Numbered from the stretch's first letter, positions 1 to 9,438 are shown. The stretch is DNA of 64,000 bases from Desulfosporosinus sp. (GCA_031292055.1 JARLHV010000123.1:29426-93425); one strand, 5' to 3'. The notes: generated by a model not told the origin, from the letters alone. Numbers and translations: made by a program.

Positions 1-264
1 TTCCTAGCCCGCAAAGCTCGTGATGCTGGTCAATCGTCATCTAAAGAACAGAGACGGTTTGTAGCGACAGCACTGGGTGGATTGTTTGGCAAGTCCTTGA
101 AAATGAGTGAGGAAGTCTATTGGGCTATGACTGCCCGGGGTTATACGGGGGAACTACGGCTCTTGCAGCGTTCTCGTTTGCGTTGGCAGGATGTAATCAT
201 CTTGATACTAGTTGTTTTAGCAGGTCTGATCATGATGGTAGCGAACAAAGCCTTGGGCGGATGA
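1..264 (+). CDS. cbiQ: Energy-coupling factor transporter transmembrane protein CbiQ (3' part)
   Basis: The reading frame is open from the first base, so only the last 87 residues are present. They show the basic coupling segment typical of CbiQ/EcfT proteins, including a TARGYTG motif around window-residue 43-49, followed by one C-terminal membrane helix. CbiQ is the membrane scaffold of group I ECF transporters and links the ATPase to the substrate-binding component. The stop overlaps an ATG of the following ATPase frame, and an ATPase and CbiM follow on the same strand, which supports a cobalt or nickel uptake operon. The start lies outside the window. Confidence 0.88.
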   Translation, partial: FLARKARDAGQSSSKEQRRFVATALGGLFGKSLKMSEEVYWAMTARGYTGELRLLQRSRLRWQDVIILILVVLAGLIMMVANKALGG

Positions 265-278
265 AAGGAGAGGACGGT

Positions 279-1076
279 TTGGACTTAATTTTTGACATTC
301 ATGATGTAGCCTACTCTTATCTGCCCGGTTATCCCGTGCTTACGGATATAAACTTAAGTATTCATCAAGGTGAAGGTTTGGCAATTCTCGGGGCTAACGG
401 AAGCGGTAAATCCACGTTGCTGAAAATGTTATGTGGTCTTATTCATCCAGATGCCGGTCGGATTTATGCTTTTGGACAGGAAGTAACGGAGGATGCTTTG
501 CGTGACCTCGTGTTTCAGCAAGACTTTAGACAGCGAGTGGGTTTCGTATTTCAGAACTCGGATGCCCAGCTTTTTTCTGCTACAGTATGGGATGAATTGG
601 CTTTCGCACCCTTGCAAGCCGGGCTGACAAAGGAGGAGGTGAAACAGAGGGTAGAGGATACCGCCGACTTGGTGGGAATTCGAAATCTATTAGACCGTGC
701 TCCGTACAAGCTGAGTGGTGGAGAAAAGAAAAAGGTTGCTTTAGCTTGTGTACTTTCAGTGAATCCAGAGGTGCTATTTCTAGATGAGCCAACGAATGGG
801 CTAGATCCGCGTACCCAGTTTTGGCTCGTTGAGTTTCTCAAGGCTTTGCAAAAGGCAGGCAAGACCGTAATTATGGCTACGCATGACCTATCGATCGTTG
901 AAGAGCTAGCCCAGCGTGTAATCATTTTTCGTGAGAACCATACTATAGCAACGGATGGTGCAACCCTACAAGTACTCTCCAATCGTGACTTATTATTAGA
1001 AGTCAACCTAATCCATGAACGATTTCATTTTCATGCAGGTGATAATTGGCAGCACCGACAACAATGTATTGGTTAA
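279..1076 (+). CDS. cbiO: Cobalt/nickel ECF transporter ATP-binding protein CbiO
   Basis: This is an ABC ATPase of about 265 residues. Visible motifs in order are Walker A (GANGSGKST), Q-loop (VFQNSD), signature LSGGEKKK, Walker B (LFLDEPTNGLD) and the H-loop histidine (ATHDL). It powers metal uptake by the CbiMQO complex at the membrane. The TTG at 279 is preferred because AAAGGAG at 264-270 sits 8 nt upstream. An ATG at 261 overlapping the cbiQ stop is in frame but has no Shine-Dalgarno sequence. The frame stays open upstream of both, but that part lies inside cbiQ. The last 25 or so residues do not resemble the ATPase core. Confidence 0.92.
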   Translation: MDLIFDIHDVAYSYLPGYPVLTDINLSIHQGEGLAILGANGSGKSTLLKMLCGLIHPDAGRIYAFGQEVTEDALRDLVFQQDFRQRVGFVFQNSDAQLFSATVWDELAFAPLQAGLTKEEVKQRVEDTADLVGIRNLLDRAPYKLSGGEKKKVALACVLSVNPEVLFLDEPTNGLDPRTQFWLVEFLKALQKAGKTVIMATHDLSIVEELAQRVIIFRENHTIATDGATLQVLSNRDLLLEVNLIHERFHFHAGDNWQHRQQCIG

Positions 1077-1140
1077 CTGCCCAAAGAAAACTGCGAAAAA
1101 TCTTGAAAGCTGTTTGAATTACGTAAGGAGGAAGTTATCA

Positions 1141-2166
1141 ATGCATATTCCAGATGGGTATTTGAGTCCACAAACCGATGCGGTGATGGGAATCGTAACT
1201 GCATCGATCTTAGCCATCGCAACTAAGAAAACTTCTAAAACGCTAAGTGCTAAGTACATTCCCCTCTTGTCTATTGGTGCGGCCTTTTCTTTCACGCTTA
1301 TGATGTTTAATGTTCCTATTCCTGATGGAACAACGGCCCATGCGGTAGGCGGGTCATTATTAGCTATCCTTTTTGGGCCTTGGACAGCTGCCATAGGGGT
1401 TGCGATTGCTTTAGTGATTCAAGCACTCTTTTTCGGTGATGGCGGCATTTTGGCTTTAGGTGCCAACATCTTCAACATGGGTATTGTGTTGCCCTTTGTA
1501 AGCTATGCCATATATAGTTTGATTGCTGGGAACAGTGTGGTTTTATCAAAACGTCGTTTAGTTGGGGCAGCCCTAGGTGGATACATCGGTCTTTGCGTTG
1601 CTGCTGTTTGTGCGGGAGTAGAGTTTGGCTTGCAACCGCTGCTTTTCCATACTGCTAACGGGACACCGCTTTATAGCCCCTATGGACTGAGTGTTGCTGT
1701 ACCAGCTATGCTTTTTGCTCATGCGACCATCGCGGGACCGGTAGAGGCTGTGGTAACTGCAATGGTCATTGCTTATTTGCAACGTACTAATCCAGCTTTG
1801 TTGGAACTGAGGAATCCCTCAGAAAGTAAAAGTCCTGCGTTTCGTTTTAGAAAATATGTCATTGGGTTAGTGGTCGTTGCAATATTTACGCCATTAGGGC
1901 TTCTAGCATCTGGAGGTGCTTGGGGTGAAGGGGGCACAGAAGATGTCAAAGCTCAGATCGGGTACATCCCTGCTGGCCTGGAGAAATTCGCTGATTTTTG
2001 GAAACATGCCCTATTCCCAGACTATGGCATTGCAGGATACGATCAGACATTCTGGCAACAGGCGCTTGGGTACCTTGTATCGGCATTTGTAGGAGTGTTA
2101 TTGATAGGTTTAATAACTTATGCTATTGGACGTTTTGTTAGTAAAAAAGGCCAATCCCAAAGTTGA
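1141..2166 (+). CDS. cbiM: Cobalt/nickel transport protein CbiM with C-terminal extension
   Basis: The mature start MHIPDGYLSP is the hallmark of CbiM/NikM S-components, whose N-terminus and His2 take part in binding Co2+ or Ni2+. The ATG at 1141 has AAGGAGG just upstream, so in-frame sequence before it is not coding. The protein has 341 residues, against about 220 for plain CbiM. After the transport domain (about residues 1-230) comes an extra part with two more membrane helices separated by a polar loop, resembling the CbiN/PDGLE-type module usually made as a separate small subunit. No separate cbiN lies nearby. A strong terminator follows. Confidence 0.92.
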   Translation: MHIPDGYLSPQTDAVMGIVTASILAIATKKTSKTLSAKYIPLLSIGAAFSFTLMMFNVPIPDGTTAHAVGGSLLAILFGPWTAAIGVAIALVIQALFFGDGGILALGANIFNMGIVLPFVSYAIYSLIAGNSVVLSKRRLVGAALGGYIGLCVAAVCAGVEFGLQPLLFHTANGTPLYSPYGLSVAVPAMLFAHATIAGPVEAVVTAMVIAYLQRTNPALLELRNPSESKSPAFRFRKYVIGLVVVAIFTPLGLLASGGAWGEGGTEDVKAQIGYIPAGLEKFADFWKHALFPDYGIAGYDQTFWQQALGYLVSAFVGVLLIGLITYAIGRFVSKKGQSQS

Positions 2167-2212
2167 TTACTGCTTAGCTAAGGGAAATATTTTTTTGGTG
2201 TTTTCTGTAAAT

Positions 2213-2249
2213 TAAAGGGGCCGCTAGCGCGGCCCCTTTAATAGTTTTT
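2213..2249 (+). terminator. Intrinsic terminator after cbiM
   Basis: A perfect 12-bp stem (TAAAGGGGCCGC with loop TAGC) at 2213-2240 is followed by a T-rich stretch. It ends the cbiQOM operon 46 bases after the cbiM stop. Confidence 0.9.
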
Positions 2250-2634
2250 ATTACCGATTGTTGATATATATCTTGATATCTCGGATTGTCTAATGAATAC
2301 TCAGGTATTCTACAATATACAATGAATTTCCTGCTTAGGGACAAAAAAAGTGGAGGTTTGTGCAGTGGAATCATGATATACTCAAAAGAAATTAGCCGCC
2401 TACTCGTTGCATCTTGGACAATTGAGAAATGACTTCAATAATTTTTTTTAAAAAACAATTATACAACTTGGGGATTTTCTAACACAAGTCATAGAATTAT
2501 CTTGGCAAACAAGATTATAAAATAAGCATACAAACATTTCCGGCAAGCACCCTCTGCGGGAGTTCAAAAGAACTGGGAAAATGAAAATAACCAAGGCATT
2601 ATAGAACATCAACTTGGTAAGGAAGCATATTAAG
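2250..2634. other. AT-rich intergenic stretch without recognisable gene
   Basis: No frame here has a ribosome-binding site and family-like composition. The only structure noted is a small palindrome (GAATAC-TCAG-GTATTC) near 2296-2311. It separates the metal transporter operon from the defence patch and may be an insertion boundary, but no direct repeat or att-like site was found. Confidence 0.4.
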
Positions 2635-2826
2635 TTAATTTGAAGTTTTATCCCGTAAATACCATGAGCGTCTGAATAAAGTTTTAAATATTTCGGATTC
2701 TGCAATGTCGACTTGCTCAGCTGAATTAGTCTGGATGTGAGCTTCGTGGGCGTTGCGATAAATTATTCTTCTTTGCAAGCGGGAAGGTTTTTCTCCCACA
2801 AGTGCTTTCTTTTGAGTTAGATACAT
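2635..2826 (-). CDS. Small hypothetical protein upstream of the RADAR operon
   Basis: This is a 63-residue reverse-strand frame. Its ATG at 2826 has AGTGAGG about 7 bases upstream, a usable ribosome site. The product is basic in its first half, with no membrane segment and no family I recognise. It is divergent from rdrA, with about 155 bp between the two starts. RADAR loci in other bacteria sometimes carry extra small genes, but nothing in this sequence links it to those. It could also be a chance frame. Confidence 0.35.
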   Translation of the reverse strand: MYLTQKKALVGEKPSRLQRRIIYRNAHEAHIQTNSAEQVDIAESEIFKTLFRRSWYLRDKTSN

Positions 2827-2846
2827 AATAAAACCTCACTTTTCGA

Positions 2847-2875
2847 ATGACAAGTATTATATTCTGGATTATACC
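2847..2875 (+). promoter_or_regulatory. Possible sigma-A promoter for rdrA-rdrB
   Basis: ATGACA (2847-2852) and TATACC (2870-2875) are separated by 17 bases, a fair vegetative promoter about 110 bases before the rdrA start. It was found by inspection only. Confidence 0.35.
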
Positions 2876-2982
2876 TTATTTATTCTAAACTAAGGCAGAT
2901 ATTCCTGCAAGCGATCCAATTTTACTATTAGAATATGTAAAAATTCATTATTGGTGTACTAAGCAGAGAGGTGCGATTTAAA

Positions 2983-5900
2983 ATGGACAAATTTAAAGCT
3001 AGCAGAAAAATAGGGATTAAACTGCTTGATGGTGAACAATTAAAAAACTCTTTCCCCCAATGTGACAATTTATTAAAAAATATTCAGTTACAAAGAGAAA
3101 GGGCAGCTTTCCAAAATGGTGGCAAGCAGAAATCAAAACTAATAGAACATGAATATTACCTGATGCATGATAATATCTTCGGAATTTTTGGAGGACGGGG
3201 CTCTGGGAAAACTTCCGTTTTGTTTTCGCTCCGTGAAATTTTTCTGGAGAAGGAAAAAACATATGGAGATATTGTATTGCCTATTATAATGCCTGAGATT
3301 ATTAACAGCGAATGTACGTTATTGGGATGGGTTTTGGCGATGTTTGGGGATGTGGTCGGAGAAATTGAATATGAGATGAAAAAGAATATCCATGTGTTTA
3401 ATAACCAGGAATTTATGAGGAAAGCGGGGGTTGATTTTTTCGAAAACTGCAGGTTCAATGAAAGAAATCAGCTCCGTGAAGAATACGATTTGATTTATAG
3501 AGAGTGTTTTAGTAATACAAGCAATATAGCTGGGCAATATTCTTACGTAGATACTTTAAGCATCAAAGCGGACCAGTCCAGGAAACAATATCATCTCCTA
3601 AAAAGTTTGAATAAATTTTGGAACCTATTGGTCAATACCAAATACCAGATAAAGCACTTCAAGTCAAAGAACCCAAAGGAGTGCCTAGAGCTTTCGCGCC
3701 CGTTAATTTTTATTATATTTGATGATATTGACTTGGCCCCAGAACGCAGCATGGAATTATTGACCTCAGCTTTTAAGTGTTTTTCCAATCCCAATGTTGT
3801 AATTATTATTTCGGCGGCTATGAAGACGCTTGAACATGTGTTAGTTTGCAAAATGTATGAAAAGGTGATTGGATCTCATTTTTCTTCTTTGCTGCAAGGT
3901 GCTGCACCTGACCACGAGGTGGCAGAGTTATATCAGATAGATAAGGCGAAAGATGCAGCGATGGAATACCTGAATAAGGTGATTCCGCCAGCCAGCAGAT
4001 TTTCGCTGGAACGATACGATACTTACGAGCAAAAACTCTTGTTTCGGTATTCGCGGGAATGGGAATGGGAAGAGGACCACTCTGACACTGTTCGTGAAAC
4101 GTCTAAGCCCATTATGGATTTTCTGATTGATCTTGTAAATGAATTTGAAGGTTCGTCACTCCATAATTTTTTGCTTAAAGATAAGAGTCAGTCTGCAACT
4201 GTAGAGAATTTCATTACCTCATATCTTATGATCTTCGGAAACAAAAATCGCTATATCTTTAATGGCTGCCTGGAGATTATGAATGCACTGGAAAAGCTTA
4301 AAGATATAAAAGAGAAGGTTGAGAAAAAAGATGACCTTAATTCAAACAGGGACATTTACTTCGTTTTGAATCATTTGCTTTCCGTGCTGATTACTTCCAA
4401 CGATCGTAATGTTGTGGAATATCAGGATTATATCAGTCACTTGCTCTTGTTACGTAAAGGTGAGTGGGATCTATACATTAATTATGCGCTATTGTTGGAG
4501 TTATATGAAAAGAAAAGATTAACCCAAAAGAAAAAGATCACTAAGAAATACAAATCTCCACCTTCCTATATGGACTCAAAATCGTGGGAGTATCTAATTA
4601 ACGAAGAGATGAGAGATAGCTTAACCGATGTTAAGCAATCAATCGGCGTTATGTTTGTCATGTTGTTTTTTATTGAGAACCTGCTTCGGATCATCTTCCC
4701 GAAAAGGGGCGATATACACGGATATTGGGAAATTACAGAATATCTGAACAAAGACATTACTCGGCTCGGCTCTAATAAAGCTGGCTCCTCTAGACAGGTG
4801 CAACTTTACCAAAGCAAAAAACTAGTGGAGGACATTATTAGTGACTATGCTTTAGTGCTGGAGAATCCAAGGCCTTATCTTTTTCTCGATCTCTTTAATT
4901 TTTCAGACATTCAAACATATTTTACTAATGTCTACTATGACAGAAAGCAGAGAGAAGAGTTGGAGCCGGATAGGCTGTCAGAAAGTTGCAAGACCGATTA
5001 TTATTGGAGCAAAACTATTATGTCCTTGCTATTTACTTCCCAAAGTGGTCTATTGTTGGTAAAAGATGAGTATTACCTGAAATATAACCCCTTGTTGGAA
5101 CTTCTAGTGTGGTGGGAATTTGGTGAAAATTTAAAGGGCAGTGTGGAGCAGGTTTTTGAAGAGCTTTTGAACCAAAATCATATTTTGGATTATTCAGAGA
5201 AACAAGTTGACCTATTTAAAGAAATTTTACTTGAGAATTCCAGTCCGACACCTAAAGAATGGGTGGGCGCTAACGTCGGACAGGGGAGAAGCTTGGAAAC
5301 TTTTTTCCGTGATGTTGACAGATCGGAATTTAGGGACATTTTGCTGCAGAATCAATGCAGGAAGCTTTGGGAAGAGTTCAAAAGTAAACACAAACCCCAA
5401 AAAAATGAAGAAGAATATCATACGCAGGAGTTTAATCGAACCATCATTTCCTTTACTGAATTTGTGATTACATTAGGTAGAGCCGCCTTTATTAATAATG
5501 ACTTTATTATTATAGTAGAGGAGTCTTATTGGGCAGATGTTGAAGAATGGATTAATAATTTAATGGACATTTCTCCCATTGTAGAAGAGAAAGGGAAAAA
5601 ACTGATCAAACAGTTTTTTGATGGGGAAGACGAAAATTTTCCTGAACAGAGGGTTATGCAATTTAGGGATTTCTTTTTGTTCATGACAGAAATCCGTAAC
5701 ACTTTAAAAAACATTGGCCCAGAAATTGATGAATCTGATTTTCCGTTTTTGCCCGAATTTATCGAATATTGCCCTGTTTATGAGTCTTCTGCCAATCTTG
5801 GAGAGGCAAAAGGAGGGCAAATGTTTAGCATGTTTGAATTGGTATTAAACTTGCATCTGTTAAAAGAATTGACGTCCTTTTATTTTGCTGCTCAGTTTAT

Positions 5901-6111
5901 CATTGCCAACAGTCGGCAATATCATAGCTTGCAAATCCGCACTCAGAGCGAGCAATCAGATCAGCAGGATAGTTTTGCTGCTATCTATCAGAAAATCGCT
6001 ACTTATGTTGAAACTTCAGATAATTTTGGCAATATCCTTACCCAGACATTTATGCAGGCCAAAGAAGAGGTTATCCATGATTACCGGCGTCAGGCGGGGG
6101 CTGGGATGTGA
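2983..6111 (+). CDS. rdrA: RADAR-type defence ATPase RdrA
   Basis: This large P-loop NTPase has 1042 residues. Walker A is GGRGSGKTS at residues 70-78 (Lys76) and Walker B is the hydrophobic run ending in DDID at residues 247-250. The long rest of the protein is helical and charged, with no transmembrane segments. The ATG at 2983 is chosen because GAGAGGTG lies 9-10 bases upstream; an in-frame GTG at 2971 is inside that site. The next gene overlaps its stop by 4 bases and encodes a giant adenosine-deaminase-like protein. That pair, in this order, is the RADAR phage-defence system, in which RdrA assembles into rings and works with the RdrB deaminase (family knowledge). The call rests on size, motifs and context, not on an alignment. 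Confidence 0.8.
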   Translation: MDKFKASRKIGIKLLDGEQLKNSFPQCDNLLKNIQLQRERAAFQNGGKQKSKLIEHEYYLMHDNIFGIFGGRGSGKTSVLFSLREIFLEKEKTYGDIVLPIIMPEIINSECTLLGWVLAMFGDVVGEIEYEMKKNIHVFNNQEFMRKAGVDFFENCRFNERNQLREEYDLIYRECFSNTSNIAGQYSYVDTLSIKADQSRKQYHLLKSLNKFWNLLVNTKYQIKHFKSKNPKECLELSRPLIFIIFDDIDLAPERSMELLTSAFKCFSNPNVVIIISAAMKTLEHVLVCKMYEKVIGSHFSSLLQGAAPDHEVAELYQIDKAKDAAMEYLNKVIPPASRFSLERYDTYEQKLLFRYSREWEWEEDHSDTVRETSKPIMDFLIDLVNEFEGSSLHNFLLKDKSQSATVENFITSYLMIFGNKNRYIFNGCLEIMNALEKLKDIKEKVEKKDDLNSNRDIYFVLNHLLSVLITSNDRNVVEYQDYISHLLLLRKGEWDLYINYALLLELYEKKRLTQKKKITKKYKSPPSYMDSKSWEYLINEEMRDSLTDVKQSIGVMFVMLFFIENLLRIIFPKRGDIHGYWEITEYLNKDITRLGSNKAGSSRQVQLYQSKKLVEDIISDYALVLENPRPYLFLDLFNFSDIQTYFTNVYYDRKQREELEPDRLSESCKTDYYWSKTIMSLLFTSQSGLLLVKDEYYLKYNPLLELLVWWEFGENLKGSVEQVFEELLNQNHILDYSEKQVDLFKEILLENSSPTPKEWVGANVGQGRSLETFFRDVDRSEFRDILLQNQCRKLWEEFKSKHKPQKNEEEYHTQEFNRTIISFTEFVITLGRAAFINNDFIIIVEESYWADVEEWINNLMDISPIVEEKGKKLIKQFFDGEDENFPEQRVMQFRDFFLFMTEIRNTLKNIGPEIDESDFPFLPEFIEYCPVYESSANLGEAKGGQMFSMFELVLNLHLLKELTSFYFAAQFIIANSRQYHSLQIRTQSEQSDQQDSFAAIYQKIATYVETSDNFGNILTQTFMQAKEEVIHDYRRQAGAGM

Positions 6112-9035
6112 ATAAAAACCAGCGCTTAGACATTATTATCAGGACGCTTGCCTTACCCTTTATAGACTTTAATTATTTTTGCAGCGATCCGTTGTGCCTC
6201 AAGGTTGCTTGTTATGAAAAATTGCTGAATAATCGAGGAATTCGTGTCGATCTAAAAAGAGAATACGAGGAGCATCAGGAGAAAATTATCGGATATATGG
6301 CCTCAATTACACAAGTGGAGCGGTTGGATGATATTTTGCAACTGTTGAATATTTTTTACTCCGACATAGATATGATTCATTATTTGAGGGAGCAGAGTCG
6401 GGCTACCAGTGTTGACACATATTATATCAAGCGAATTTTTGATATTTCCAGCAGCTTGGTAATTCTTCGGGATGGGAAGATTTCCATTCGCATGTGGAGC
6501 GACGAGGCTGATAATGAACTTTTCAAAGCATACAGTGGTTTACATAAGGTGGAAATCTGGAGCGCCTTGGCGCGCATCATGACGCCGGATGTATTTATAG
6601 CAGCCTATTATGTCAACGCCCAGCTGGATAATATTGATTATCTGTCCAACGTAACGAGTAATTTATCAGTTTGTGATACCCCGCTGGCCAAAATATTAAA
6701 TAGAGGAATTGCAGAAACTCATCTGCATTTGAATGCGGGCATGAGTTATCTTTCTTTGTGGGAAATGGTTACGGATTTTACTCAACTGGATGTCCCACAG
6801 TTCAGTTCGAAAAAAGGCGAGGAACACTTTCTAAAGAAAGAATACCAGGATTTTCCTCACTTATTTTTAGCCGGTTTGTTGCGCCTGTTGATGGCCACTT
6901 ATCTGCAGGAACAGGAAAATGATGGAGAATTTTGCGATATGCTGGATTTTTTCAGAGATAACTTAAAGAATGGGCAGGAAAGTGTGCAGCAGTTGGAGTT
7001 GGATATTCTTTTAACGGTTATGCCGGATAGAGAACCGGTGGAAAGAAAGCAAGCTATTTGGCAATTATACTATAACTTTTATCAAAAACGCTTTGAATCA
7101 ATTCCAGAATTGAAACGTACCCACGGCATAGAAGACGATGACTCTGTTTTTGATGTGCTGGGGCGCAGCACATACCGGCGCTATGGATATCTTAACACCT
7201 CGTACGAGATATTATTTTTATACAAGGCTTTATCTTTCATACATCGTCATTCTGATTGCCCACAGTTTACGCATATTTTTCTGCAGTATTTAAGGGTTAA
7301 AAATGATTACTTTGGGAATAAGCTCCAGTCGGCAAAAATTAAAGGGCTTCGTTTCTTTCAAGATTTTTTTAACAGGGCATCTAAAGCTCCTTACGCCAAT
7401 TCATATGGTGGAAGCTCTAAAAAAGAAGCCAAATATCTGTCGATTTTTAAAGACCAGGGCAAATGCTCCAATCTTAAAAAGCTGGAGCTTAAGATTTCTC
7501 CCGAATACCCTATCCAAATCGTTTCCCCGAATAGGCCCGATGGGTTCAAGCTGCGTGAAATAAAAATGTCAATTGCCAAGCAGGTCCTGGAAATCTTCTG
7601 TTCGTATTTGAGGTATTTTAAAGAGATGGGGAACAAACATTCTTTGGACTTGGATGAGATTGAGGAAAGGGGTTTGGTTTCCTTCCCTACGATCGGCTTG
7701 GTATACCACTTCATTAAAACCGATGATATGGATCGGTATCTTGGTGATATTTGCTGGGTTTCTGCTCAGACGATCGATGTTTTATCTTCCAATAGCATGC
7801 AGACAATGCGTAAACGACACATGGAATTTTGGGATGCGCTCAATGAGATGATCAGAGATATACCCCATTTGGGGGAGTATATTGTAGGGATTGATGCGGC
7901 CTCTAACGAGTTAAGTGCGGAGCCTTGGGTTTTTGCGCCAGTTTATAAGCATTTGCGCCGCAAGGAAAATACCTACCCGATTCAGCTGGCAAGCAGTCGT
8001 CATATTCAGAATGTAGGATTGACTTACCATGTTGGGGAAGACTACCGGCATATTTTGTCAGGACTGCGTTACATTGATGAGGTTATTACTCATTTTGGTT
8101 ATAAAGCGGGAGATCGCATCGGTCATGCTTTAGCCTTGCAAGTGGATATTCATAACTGGATCAAAAATAATGAGATCGTTGCCATACCTGTAATGGAATA
8201 CCTGGAGAACTTGCTCTGGCTATGGTATTTGAGTAATCAATACTCAGAGATAAAATGTAATGTCGTGCCGGATTTGGAAACTAAAATCATGGATACTGCA
8301 GGGAAGATGTATGAAAATATCGCTGGTTTGTCACCTTATGTTCTTTGGAAAGGGTATTCGCTGAAGTTTCAGTCCTTAGAACGTGATAAAATTGAAGACA
8401 TGAAAGCATACTATTTGCCTATACGAAACGAACGATGCTTCTTTCCATCACAAGGTAGGTCACTTAAACGTTGTTTTTGTAAACTTTATTCAGACAGGGA
8501 AGCGGACAGTTATCCAAACGATCCTATATGGGATGAAGATAAATTGTTGCTTACGCATTTTTGCCCTGTGTATGTGCAGAGTTATTGTAAGCCGATGTTT
8601 GTCCGGACTTCGCAAGAGGAGATTATACTCTTGATAAAGGTTCAGGAATGTCTGAAAAAAAAGATCGAGCAAGCAGGCATTTATGTGGAGACTAACCCGA
8701 CCTCGAATGCAACCATCGGGGATGTGAACTGTTTGTTTGAGCATCCGATTACGAATTTGAACAGTAATGGTTTGAAAAATGACAAGGACTCCAATGTACT
8801 AGTGACAATTAATTCAGACGATCCGTTGGTCTTTAACACCAATGTTGAGAACGAGATTGCAAATGTCTACCACATGTTAACCAATCATGCCTACAGCCGG
8901 GAAGATGTTCTTGGCTGGATTGATAAGGTCCGGCAACATGGTTTGGACAGCAGTTTTATCAAACAGGTTAAAAAACCTTCGGTACAGAAGCGAGAGCTTG
9001 AGGAAATCATAGAAGATTTAAAGCGGGTGAAATAA
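6108..9035 (+). CDS. rdrB: RADAR-type adenosine deaminase RdrB
   Basis: The protein has 975 residues and starts with GTG inside a GTGA overlap with rdrA, so the two are translationally coupled. It carries the metal and catalytic landmarks of the adenosine/AMP deaminase superfamily: THLHLN with His205 and His207, HVGE with His641 and Glu644, GHA with His673, and SDDP with Asp904-Asp905. The distance between the HxH motif and the rest is much larger than in housekeeping adenosine deaminases (about 350 residues in total), which fits RdrB. RdrB deaminates adenosine-containing substrates during phage infection (family knowledge). All expected catalytic residues are present, so the enzyme should be active. 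Confidence 0.84.
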   Translation: MNKNQRLDIIIRTLALPFIDFNYFCSDPLCLKVACYEKLLNNRGIRVDLKREYEEHQEKIIGYMASITQVERLDDILQLLNIFYSDIDMIHYLREQSRATSVDTYYIKRIFDISSSLVILRDGKISIRMWSDEADNELFKAYSGLHKVEIWSALARIMTPDVFIAAYYVNAQLDNIDYLSNVTSNLSVCDTPLAKILNRGIAETHLHLNAGMSYLSLWEMVTDFTQLDVPQFSSKKGEEHFLKKEYQDFPHLFLAGLLRLLMATYLQEQENDGEFCDMLDFFRDNLKNGQESVQQLELDILLTVMPDREPVERKQAIWQLYYNFYQKRFESIPELKRTHGIEDDDSVFDVLGRSTYRRYGYLNTSYEILFLYKALSFIHRHSDCPQFTHIFLQYLRVKNDYFGNKLQSAKIKGLRFFQDFFNRASKAPYANSYGGSSKKEAKYLSIFKDQGKCSNLKKLELKISPEYPIQIVSPNRPDGFKLREIKMSIAKQVLEIFCSYLRYFKEMGNKHSLDLDEIEERGLVSFPTIGLVYHFIKTDDMDRYLGDICWVSAQTIDVLSSNSMQTMRKRHMEFWDALNEMIRDIPHLGEYIVGIDAASNELSAEPWVFAPVYKHLRRKENTYPIQLASSRHIQNVGLTYHVGEDYRHILSGLRYIDEVITHFGYKAGDRIGHALALQVDIHNWIKNNEIVAIPVMEYLENLLWLWYLSNQYSEIKCNVVPDLETKIMDTAGKMYENIAGLSPYVLWKGYSLKFQSLERDKIEDMKAYYLPIRNERCFFPSQGRSLKRCFCKLYSDREADSYPNDPIWDEDKLLLTHFCPVYVQSYCKPMFVRTSQEEIILLIKVQECLKKKIEQAGIYVETNPTSNATIGDVNCLFEHPITNLNSNGLKNDKDSNVLVTINSDDPLVFNTNVENEIANVYHMLTNHAYSREDVLGWIDKVRQHGLDSSFIKQVKKPSVQKRELEEIIEDLKRVK

Positions 9036-9040
9036 AATTA

Positions 9041-9178
9041 ATGAAGAAAAGAATTGCCGTAGGTGTCAGTGATTTACGGGAAATACTAACAGGAGCTTAC
9101 TACTATGCTGATAAGGCCTTATTTATACAAGATATCCTGGCAGATGGCTCTAAAGTGATCCTAAGGGGGGAATTATGA
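9041..9178 (+). pseudogene. N-terminal fragment of an AAA-ATPase-like / PD-(D/E)XK protein
   Basis: The 45-residue frame beginning MKKRIAVGVSDLREI with a YYYADKALFI stretch matches, from memory, the N-terminus of the AAA-ATPase-like family that precedes a Walker A (normally ITRPRRFGKT-like). Here the frame runs through KVIL and then diverges and stops before any P-loop. It begins 5 bases after rdrB. Full members have about 500 residues, so this is a 5' remnant, probably cut off by recombination. Confidence 0.6.
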
Positions 9179-9438
9179 TTTTAACACGTGATTATTTAAC
9201 CCGTAATCTTAATGAAGGAGTAATTACTGCTGATCTCTCCTCTTGGGAAGAGTTTTCTAAAATGGTAACAGGGAGAGTATTGAACACTGGTAATTATATT
9301 TGGCGAGGTCAGAGGTCTGCTGACTGGTTACTGGAATCAACTTTTGATAGAATGTTAAAAAAGTTTGATTATAATGATAGCTTGAGGCTACAGCGAGCAG
9401 AGTGGCTAACAAGTACCCAATCAAGATATAATGAATAA
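9175..9438 (+). pseudogene. Truncated FRG-domain protein
   Basis: The 87-residue frame starts at an ATG that overlaps the preceding remnant's stop (ATGA). It contains YIWRGQRSADW at about residues 42-52, the signature of the FRG domain (named for its F/Y-R-G motif). Members usually go on for 200 or more residues; this one stops 36 residues after the motif. Since the previous gene is also a fragment, I read both as remnants of a former defence or mobile gene cluster. A short functional protein cannot be excluded. Confidence 0.55.

Noticed and set aside
551..1006. Reverse-strand frame of 151 residues inside cbiO
   Set aside because: It is a shadow of the ABC ATPase, without ribosome site or recognisable motif.
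2174..2374. Reverse-strand 66-residue frame after cbiM
   Set aside because: It runs through the terminator hairpin and has no ribosome site.
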